A program made the position numbers and the translations under genes. The notes beneath the pieces are model-generated. The model searched no databases, was not told the DNA's origin, and saw only the letters and a list, made by a program, of their open reading frames with translations. A DNA stretch of 64,000 nucleotides, from NCBI GenBank assembly GCA_965278945.1, contig OZ257128.1:372001-436000 (forward strand), in the 5' to 3' direction. Positions 58,558 to 64,000 of the stretch are shown piece by piece. The DNA comes from UBA10649 sp965278945 (GTDB lineage: Bacteria; Actinomycetota; Actinomycetes; S36-B12). Position 1 is the stretch's first letter, and each line of letters begins with the position of its first letter.

Positions 58558-60255
58558 CTAGCCATCCCGTGGTGAGGCACGGCAGATCACCGCGGGCGAT
58601 GGCCGGTAGGACGTGCTGATCGTCTCGCGGTCCGCTTCTACGCCGTTCTGGATGAAGATCCGGTCGACGTCGATGTCGAACCCCGCCATGCCTGATTGGC
58701 CTAGGCAGCCCGCTGTTGAGTCGTAGATCGTCGTATACGGTCGAATGTTCGTGCGGGGTCCGAAATCCGCAAGAATCTCGTCGAACACGGGAGTTCCCCA
58801 GAACCTGACGGTCATGCTGGTGTTCGTGGTCTTGGCTGTGATGAGTACTGCGTTGGATGTGTCATTGCGGAATCGCATATCGAATATTCCCCAAGCGACC
58901 GTCGCCTCAAGCCCGGGCTGGTATCGGGAAATGTAGATCGAGTGAGCACGAGTTTCGACGCGTTCCATCCCGGCAAAGAAGGCCGCAGTCCACGTCGCGG
59001 TAGCGGCAGCGGAGACTCCGCCGCCCAGATCCTCCGAGAACACTCCGCCTGGACCAATGACGATGCCCACCGTGTATCCGTTGGCGACTGTGCGTTCCTT
59101 GATCGTGTCGTTCATCGAGAAGGTCTCACCAGGCATGAGGATTGTGCCGTCGATATAGCGTGCCGCCTGGCCAATGTTCTGTACGCGGTACGCGGCATAG
59201 GGAAATGCCTGAGTGAAGGAGGACAGGCGTTCGCTGATCCCCAGACCGGCCGCATCGGCATCCGTGAGTTCCGGCTCGAGCGGGATCCGCGCGAGCTCAA
59301 CAACCCCAGCCGGGGGGTACTCGGTGACCGCAGAGGCAACAAGCCGGGAGATATCGGCGGGATCGACCGTTGTTCCGGACCTTGAAGGAACGATGGCCGG
59401 AACGCCCTTCCTGATTCTGAACGCCGCGTCCGTGCCAGGAGTCTCGAACCCCGGATACCTCTTAATGAGGCGATCTCTCAGCAGAATTCCGTCCACGACC
59501 GGAGTGATGGCAGTTTCTGTGTTCTCGAACGTTGTCGACCGGGCAAGGACGCGTCTGCTCAGGGTGCCTGTGACACCTCCAGAACTGAAAGTCACTCCCT
59601 GATCGATGAACTGCTGGGCGGCAGATTGAGCTCGTCGCACGGCTGACTCAGGGACCTGCGGTGGATCGGTGTCGAACTGCGCGGGAATCCCGGTTCGAGG
59701 CCCGAGAAACTGTGTCACCAAGGCAGCTTCGGTCTGTGAGGCGTCCAGGCCTCGCCCGTCGCGACCGTCGCGGACCGTGGGTGTAATACCGACGAACTCG
59801 AGGACCGGTTCTTGGGCTGGCTCCAGCAGTTGATCCGCGAGATCGGACACATAGCCGGTCAAGAGCGGTTGGTCGACTGCAGCAACGGCGGCAATATCCT
59901 GGCTGCCATAGAACCAGTCGAGGATGTCGACGGGCATCCATCCGCCGTTCGCGACCTGAGAGACCGTTGCATTGACGTCGACGCTGATTCCCGCGTCGGC
60001 TGGAACGATCTCGTAGTCAGACTCGGGGGTGATCAAACGCATCGGTTCTTGTGCGGCGGACGCCGCGCGCTCCACTGCCTGTTCGGCAGCGGCGCGATCC
60101 ATCCCGCCAACATCGATACCCGCCACAACGGTCTGCAGGGGCACTCGCGAGTTGGTCCAGAGCCCAACTCCGAGATAGAACGCAGCGAGCACCAAAACCG
60201 AGCCAAGGCAGATGGCAAGGATGGATACTGACCGCCGCACCGCCGGTCGGCTCAT
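58558..60255 (-). CDS. VanW-family membrane-anchored protein with peptidoglycan-binding-like domains
   Basis: The 565-residue protein has an N-terminal transmembrane helix (~13-33), a repeated PG_binding_4-type region (GIDVGGMDRAAAEQAVERA, later a second), and a VanW domain (SFTQAFPYAAYRVQNIGQ; GGGVSAAATATWTAAFFAGM). The VanW domain is known next to vancomycin resistance genes but is common in cell-wall-related proteins; no van genes are here. The operator candidate at 60357-60373 lies ~100 bp upstream. Confidence 0.88.
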   Translation of the reverse strand: MSRPAVRRSVSILAICLGSVLVLAAFYLGVGLWTNSRVPLQTVVAGIDVGGMDRAAAEQAVERAASAAQEPMRLITPESDYEIVPADAGISVDVNATVSQVANGGWMPVDILDWFYGSQDIAAVAAVDQPLLTGYVSDLADQLLEPAQEPVLEFVGITPTVRDGRDGRGLDASQTEAALVTQFLGPRTGIPAQFDTDPPQVPESAVRRAQSAAQQFIDQGVTFSSGGVTGTLSRRVLARSTTFENTETAITPVVDGILLRDRLIKRYPGFETPGTDAAFRIRKGVPAIVPSRSGTTVDPADISRLVASAVTEYPPAGVVELARIPLEPELTDADAAGLGISERLSSFTQAFPYAAYRVQNIGQAARYIDGTILMPGETFSMNDTIKERTVANGYTVGIVIGPGGVFSEDLGGGVSAAATATWTAAFFAGMERVETRAHSIYISRYQPGLEATVAWGIFDMRFRNDTSNAVLITAKTTNTSMTVRFWGTPVFDEILADFGPRTNIRPYTTIYDSTAGCLGQSGMAGFDIDVDRIFIQNGVEADRETISTSYRPSPAVICRASPRDG

Positions 60256-60356
60256 GCTGTCACTCGGTGCTCATCGCGGGTAGCAGGCCTGATCGTCTGA
60301 CTGGTCCCCATCAATACACAATGGTCGGAATGGGTCACGTTTGGCAGAACGAAACG

Positions 60357-60373
60357 TGAAGATTTCATCAAGG
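60357..60373. promoter_or_regulatory. Direct-repeat operator candidate (TGAAGA-N5-TCAAGG)
   Basis: TGAAGA (60357-60362) and TCAAGG (60368-60373), 11 bp apart. Overlaps a perfect 9-bp hairpin GATTTCATC-AAG-GATGAAATC (60361-60381), which could also act as the terminator of the kinase gene. Upstream of the VanW gene. Confidence 0.5.
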
Positions 60374-60410
60374 ATGAAATCACCGGCTGGTGAGACTGGC
60401 CGGTGGATGC

Positions 60411-61520
60411 TCAGTTCCGGGCTAGTGCGGGCAGTCTGATAGCGAACGTCGAACCGGTTCCAAGGCCAGTGCTTGTCGCGGTGAGCGTGCCGTTGTGGTC
60501 GACGACTATGGCCCGGGCGATGGTGAGTCCTAGGCCGCTTCCGCTTCCGTCGGTAGTCATGCGCGAGGGGTCCAGCCGATGGAACCTGGTGAAGATGTCC
60601 TCGAGTTGGTCAAGTGGGATTCCGTCGCCGGAGTCGCTGATCTGGATGACGACGACTTCACTTGCGCGCGCGACGCTCACCGCCACTTCGCCGCCGACGT
60701 CCGTGTGCCGAAGCGAGTTGTCCAGCAGGTTCGCCATCACCTGTTGGAGACGCAGGGTGTCCCCAACAATCCTGCACGGCTCGCCTGGCTGGCTCGACAG
60801 GAGTGCGACGCCTTTCGCGTTGTACCGCGGGGTCGCGGCCGCGACGGCTGTGGCGACAACGTCGCGAGCATCGAGAGTCTCAAGGATCAGGCCGAGTGCG
60901 TGCTCCTCGGCAGCGGCGGTCTCCCGGAGGTCGATGGAAAGTCGTCGGAGCCGTTCGACCTGATCCCTCATGGTTCCCCACGAGGTTGCGTCTGCGGGCA
61001 GCATTCCGTCTTCCATTCCGTCTATGAAGCCCTCGAGAGTCGCCAGAGGGGTGCGGAGTTCATGCGCCAGGTCAGCGAGGAGGCGAACGCGAACGCTGTC
61101 GGTTTCGGACAGGCGTTGGGCCATGTGCGTGAAGGACCCGGACAGTTCGTGCAGTTCGCTGCTGAACTCTGCGGCGGGCACCGTGATGCTGTAGTTGCCG
61201 GCGGCGACCTCGCGGGCTGCCCCGGCCAGTTCCTCGACTGGCCTGGACACTCGTCGTACCAGGAACCAGGACACGACACCCGCCGCGATCAGTGAGACAA
61301 CGGTCGCGACTGCCACGGAGATCAGGAACGATGACGCGAACGCTTCCTCTGCGTGCGTCATGACCTCGGTGCTTTCGACGCCGGCGGAGGTGAGGTGTTC
61401 GTGGAACAGGCTGGGTGCGACGACAACCGCAGTGACGACGAGGGTGATGGCCCCGAGTCCGACGACGATGGCCTGGGCCACCATGAGCCGCGTGGCGAGC
61501 CGGGGCCTGCTTCGGCTCAC
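60411..61520 (-). CDS. Sensor histidine kinase
   Basis: The 369-residue protein has two transmembrane helices (~12-35 and ~64-88) flanking a short extracellular loop of ~28 residues. HAMP, HisKA (H153 in LAHELRTPLATLEGF) and HATPase (SGDGIPLDQLEDIFTRFHR; GSGSGLGLTIARAIV) domains follow. The small loop suggests sensing within or near the membrane. It overlaps the response regulator by 4 bp. Confidence 0.95.
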   Translation of the reverse strand: MSRSRPRLATRLMVAQAIVVGLGAITLVVTAVVVAPSLFHEHLTSAGVESTEVMTHAEEAFASSFLISVAVATVVSLIAAGVVSWFLVRRVSRPVEELAGAAREVAAGNYSITVPAAEFSSELHELSGSFTHMAQRLSETDSVRVRLLADLAHELRTPLATLEGFIDGMEDGMLPADATSWGTMRDQVERLRRLSIDLRETAAAEEHALGLILETLDARDVVATAVAAATPRYNAKGVALLSSQPGEPCRIVGDTLRLQQVMANLLDNSLRHTDVGGEVAVSVARASEVVVIQISDSGDGIPLDQLEDIFTRFHRLDPSRMTTDGSGSGLGLTIARAIVVDHNGTLTATSTGLGTGSTFAIRLPALARN

Positions 61521-62212
61521 CCGGCACCCATCCCGTATCCGACTCCGCGCACGGTCCTGACGAACCGGGGCTCGGCGGCGTCGTCGCCGAGCTTGGTTCG
61601 CACGTGTGCAATGTGAACGTCGACGACATGGTCGTCTCCGTACCAGTCCGCGCCCCAGACCGCGCTGATCAATTGGCGCCGAGTCAGTGCTGCCTTGGGG
61701 CGGGCCGCCATGGCGGCGAGGAGATCGAACTCTGTACGTGTCAGCTCGACCGGAGTTCCGTCGACCGCGACGGTGCGTGCCTCCAGGTCCATCGAAAGGC
61801 CCCCGACGGTGAGCAGTTCACCGCCGGCGGGTCCGTACGAGGTTCGTGGTCGCCTGAGCATGGCGCGGATACGAGCGATCATCTCCCGGGGCGAGAAGGG
61901 CTTGACCAGGTAGTCGTCCGCACCCATCGATAGCCCCAGGACCTTGTCGATCTCCTGGTCGCGGGCGGTGAGCATGATGATGTACGCGTCGGTGAACTGC
62001 CGGACCTGTCGGCACACCTCGATCCCGTCAAAACCCGGCAGCATGATGTCGAGAACGATGAGATCCGGGTTGGTCTCGCGTGCCTTCTCCACGGCGTCGG
62101 GTCCGTTGTGCGCGACTGTGACGGCGAAGCCCTCGTGCTCGAGGTAACTGGCCGCGACTCGCGTCAGAGGAACCTCGTCGTCAACAACCAACACCCGAAG
62201 AACGTCACTCAC
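61517..62212 (-). CDS. OmpR-family response regulator
   Basis: The 231-residue protein has a receiver domain (D11, D12, phosphorylation D55 in LDIMLPG, K104 in DDYLVKPF) and a C-terminal winged helix. The DNA-binding part contains LTRTEFDLLAAMAA, TRRQLISAVWG and a VGYGMGAG end. It pairs with the overlapping kinase. TCAAGR direct repeats with 11-bp period nearby are its likely sites. Confidence 0.95.
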   Translation of the reverse strand: MSDVLRVLVVDDEVPLTRVAASYLEHEGFAVTVAHNGPDAVEKARETNPDLIVLDIMLPGFDGIEVCRQVRQFTDAYIIMLTARDQEIDKVLGLSMGADDYLVKPFSPREMIARIRAMLRRPRTSYGPAGGELLTVGGLSMDLEARTVAVDGTPVELTRTEFDLLAAMAARPKAALTRRQLISAVWGADWYGDDHVVDVHIAHVRTKLGDDAAEPRFVRTVRGVGYGMGAG

Positions 62213-62301
62213 TGTCGGCGTCTCCCGTCACCCGCGTGCACATCGTGCCCCGACCGTAGCCAAGTCCGACTCGAATTGACGTTCGAGGCGCATCGCCGTG
62301 C

Positions 62302-62574
62302 CTACGAAGACGGGGATGCCGCACTTTGCGCCGGCTGGCCTTCGAGGACTCGGCGGGCCTGGGCGTACCCCTCGGCATCCAGGTCACCGGACGCGAACCG
62401 CCGGTCGAGGATGGCCCGAGCAGGTTCAGCCGCAGGGGCAGCGTGGGTGTCGTTGCGAGTAAGGCGTGCAACCGCCCATACGGCCAGGGCCACAACGCCA
62501 CCCCAGAAGACGAGCATCATCAGCATGCCGACCACGCCAGCAACACCCCAGTCGGTTCCGTACCAACCCATCAT
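62302..62574 (-). CDS. SHOCT-domain small membrane protein
   Basis: The 90-residue protein starts at ATG 62574 (AGGAAGG 8 bp upstream; GTG 62583 less likely). It has one transmembrane helix (VVGMLMMLVFWGGVVALAVW) and a C-terminal SHOCT motif (ILDRRFASGDLDAEGYAQARRVLEG). It is the first gene of the unit with the response regulator (89 bp gap) and kinase, and may modulate the sensor. Confidence 0.82.
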   Translation of the reverse strand: MMGWYGTDWGVAGVVGMLMMLVFWGGVVALAVWAVARLTRNDTHAAPAAEPARAILDRRFASGDLDAEGYAQARRVLEGQPAQSAASPSS

Positions 62575-62661
62575 GAGAGGCACCTTCCTTCCGCGGCGAC
62601 ACCGCAGCGCGCCGGTACCTCCATGGTCGGTTGCCCGCGTGTACGCATCCGTGACGTCAGG

Positions 62662-62709
62662 TCAAGATCTCATCAAGGACGAGGTTCCTGTGTCTTGACC
62701 AAACCTTGA
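62662..62709. promoter_or_regulatory. Pair of oppositely oriented direct-repeat operators
   Basis: TCAAGA-N5-TCAAGG (62662-62678) and, on the other strand, TCAAGG-N5-TCAAGA (62709-62693), each with an 11-bp period. They lie in the 237-bp divergent region between the SHOCT-regulator-kinase genes and the DUF305 gene, suggesting coordinated control in both directions. Confidence 0.65.
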
Positions 62710-62811
62710 TCCGATCTCACGAGGTCGCAGATCAATCCGGCGCGATGCTGGTGCGCAGAAGTCCACGGGACGGAACTGCCCGTCACGACGACAGCCCGAA
62801 GGAGCATCCCC

Positions 62812-63423
62812 ATGCGCGCTCGACCCCTGATACTCGCCGGAACTGCGGTCGCCCTTGTCGGTCTCCTGGCGGGCTGCGGGTCGTCCGCCTCGACAGAGCC
62901 CACCCCAGCGGGATCGCCTGCAGCCGCAAGCGCAGGAATGATGGATGCCGGGGCGGGGTCCGCCGATGACATCGCGTTCGCGCAGTTGATGATCCCGCAC
63001 CATCAGCAGGCCATCGAGATGGCCGACCTGGCTCTCTCCCAGTCAAGTTCCCCCGACGTCGTCGCCCTGGCCATGCAGATCAAGGGCGCACAGGATCCGG
63101 AGATCGAAATGATGGGCCGGTGGCTGTCCGCGTGGGACGCGCCGATGGCGATGGAGAGCGACCACTCCGGCCATGACATGGGCGACATGATGTCCTCGGG
63201 GATGATGAGCGACGACGAGATGGCCGACCTCGCTTCTGCATCCGGCGCGGACTTCGACCAGATGTGGTTGCGCATGATGATCGCCCACCACGAAGGCGCG
63301 ATCGAGATGGCCACGCAGGTCCACTCCACGAGCACCAACCTGGCAGTGCGCGACCTCGCCCAAGCCGTGATCGACGGTCAGACCGCGGAGATCGACACCA
63401 TGCAGAAGCTGGTTTCACCGTGA
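62812..63423 (+). CDS. DUF305 lipoprotein (copper/iron-related candidate)
   Basis: The 203-residue protein has a lipobox (LVGLLAGC) and two DUF305 repeats, each with a double His motif (MIPHHQQAIEMADLA and MIAHHEGAIEMATQV). A Met/His/Asp-rich stretch (HSGHDMGDMMSSGMM) lies between. Met and His richness suggests copper binding, but no role is proven. The next gene overlaps by 4 bp. A copper operon elsewhere in the window is not physically linked. Confidence 0.88.
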   Translation: MRARPLILAGTAVALVGLLAGCGSSASTEPTPAGSPAAASAGMMDAGAGSADDIAFAQLMIPHHQQAIEMADLALSQSSSPDVVALAMQIKGAQDPEIEMMGRWLSAWDAPMAMESDHSGHDMGDMMSSGMMSDDEMADLASASGADFDQMWLRMMIAHHEGAIEMATQVHSTSTNLAVRDLAQAVIDGQTAEIDTMQKLVSP

Positions 63424-64000
63424 CGCGACCGCCCAGCTCGCGTCGTCGCATCGCGTCGATCATCGCCCTGGGGCTGGTCGGAGCCTTTGTCCTGACGGCG
63501 TGCTCGTCGGACTCGAGCGCGACAGCCGAGGGCGCAGAACCAGCTGCACAGGAATGGGAGCACGTCCACAACCTCGCCGTCGACGGTAACCGCGTCCTGC
63601 TGGGAACTCATGCGGGCCTGTGGCAGCAGCAGGCAGGCCAGCCGCCCACCCTGGTCTCCGAGTCACCCTTCGACGTCATGGGGCTGACCCAGGACGGGTC
63701 CCGATGGCTGGCGTCCGGCCACCCCGGACCCGGGGACGACGGACCCGGGGACCTGGGTCTGCTGCAGTCCGGCGACGGTGGCCGCACGTGGAAGCCGGTG
63801 TCCCTGAGCGGGGAGGTCGACTTTCACCGCCTCACCGCCTCTGGCCTGACGATCGTGGGGATTTCCGCGCATGACGGCGCGTTGCTGCGCTCCACCGACG
63901 ACGGGATGACCTGGTCCAACCTGGGAACCAAGCCACTGTTCGACATCGCCCTTGACCCGACGGACGGCGAGAGAATCCTCGCGACCGCCGAGAGCGGGCT
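63420..64000 (+). CDS. Secreted lipoprotein with sortilin/BNR-like repeats (3' end outside window)
   Basis: GTG 63420 overlaps the DUF305 stop (GTGA) and the frame stays open to base 64000. The visible 193 residues have a lipobox (FVLTAC) and repeats such as WEHVHNLAVDG, GLLQSSGDGGRTW and GALLRSTDDGMTWSNLG. The SxDxGxTW form is the Asp-box of BNR/sortilin-like propellers. The F510_1955-type proteins that follow DUF305 genes have this form. Coding is likely, function unknown. Confidence 0.8.
   Translation, partial: MTRPPSSRRRIASIIALGLVGAFVLTACSSDSSATAEGAEPAAQEWEHVHNLAVDGNRVLLGTHAGLWQQQAGQPPTLVSESPFDVMGLTQDGSRWLASGHPGPGDDGPGDLGLLQSGDGGRTWKPVSLSGEVDFHRLTASGLTIVGISAHDGALLRSTDDGMTWSNLGTKPLFDIALDPTDGERILATAESG

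Noticed and set aside
58558..60255. VanW domain suggests vancomycin resistance.
   Set aside because: No vanHAX or vanRS partners here; VanW domains are frequent in cell-wall proteins unrelated to resistance.

Overview
The window is chromosomal DNA from a high-GC Gram-positive bacterium of the Actinomycetota. Three things support this. Base composition and codon use are GC-rich throughout, GTG starts are frequent, and marker gene sets are actinobacterial: the clpS-DUF2017-mec-cysO-cysM-murI-MBL-rph-rdgB block, the TreS-maltokinase fusion with TreX-TreY-TreZ, SseC, an F420-dependent LLM enzyme, HtaA-domain protein and IdeR/DtxR-type iron boxes. The exact genus cannot be fixed from the sequence. 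No plasmid, prophage, integrase, transposase or CRISPR array is visible.

Layout. 1-3.9 kb: polar amino-acid ABC transporter (binding protein cut by the window edge), HdeD-like membrane protein, IclR regulator. 3.9-8.8 kb: secreted PBP4-type carboxypeptidase, GH18 protein, cysteine-desulfurase-like aminotransferase. 8.8-15.3 kb: a housekeeping run with ClpS, the Mec/CysO/CysM cysteine pathway, MurI, RNase PH, RdgB and a HIT protein with an apparent frameshift. It ends at tRNA-Leu(UAG) and a solitary HNH nuclease. 16-22.7 kb: two paralogous secreted barrel-type proteins, PhyH dioxygenase, Bcp peroxiredoxin, Zn/Mn-type ABC transporter, DUF3618, GroES-like protein, sulfotransferase. 22.7-25.7 kb: a SAM riboswitch ahead of thrC, a second CysO-like sulfur carrier, a rhodanese and SseC. 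25.7-30 kb: iron-regulated HtaA protein with an internal 588-bp duplication, tRNA-Lys(CUU), SGNH hydrolase. 30-33.3 kb: copper operon csoR-copZ-copA-DUF4396. 33.3-37.8 kb: phosphodiesterase, DinB-like protein and secreted proteins, including one with RTX repeats.

41-53 kb is the most coherent region. It holds TreS-Mak, CsbD, hemerythrin, cupin, F420 enzyme, several very small proteins and treX-treY-treZ. Seven start regions between 41.3 and 46.5 kb carry the same promoter form (GNTT, then GGGTA with a strict 14-bp spacer after a 6-bp -35), which resembles the SigB/SigF stress class. This looks like a general-stress and trehalose island under an alternative sigma factor, with at least one leaderless mini-gene. 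53-58 kb holds hypothetical secreted or membrane proteins flanked by two copies of an unrecognised ~150-bp repeat element. 57.7-64 kb: GNAT, VanW-domain protein, a two-component system, a SHOCT protein, DUF305 lipoprotein and the start of a second lipoprotein. Four copies of an 11-bp-period direct repeat (TCAAGR-N5-TCAAGR) lie upstream of these units, suggesting an autoregulated two-component regulon.

Most promising for follow-up: the SigB-like promoter island with its mini-genes; the TCAAGR-N5-TCAAGR operators; the riboswitch-controlled thrC/sulfur-carrier/rhodanese cluster; the paired repeat element; and a family of tiny H-LCG-CxxC proteins (two intact, one frameshifted). All functions are read from motifs and neighbours; no database search was run.
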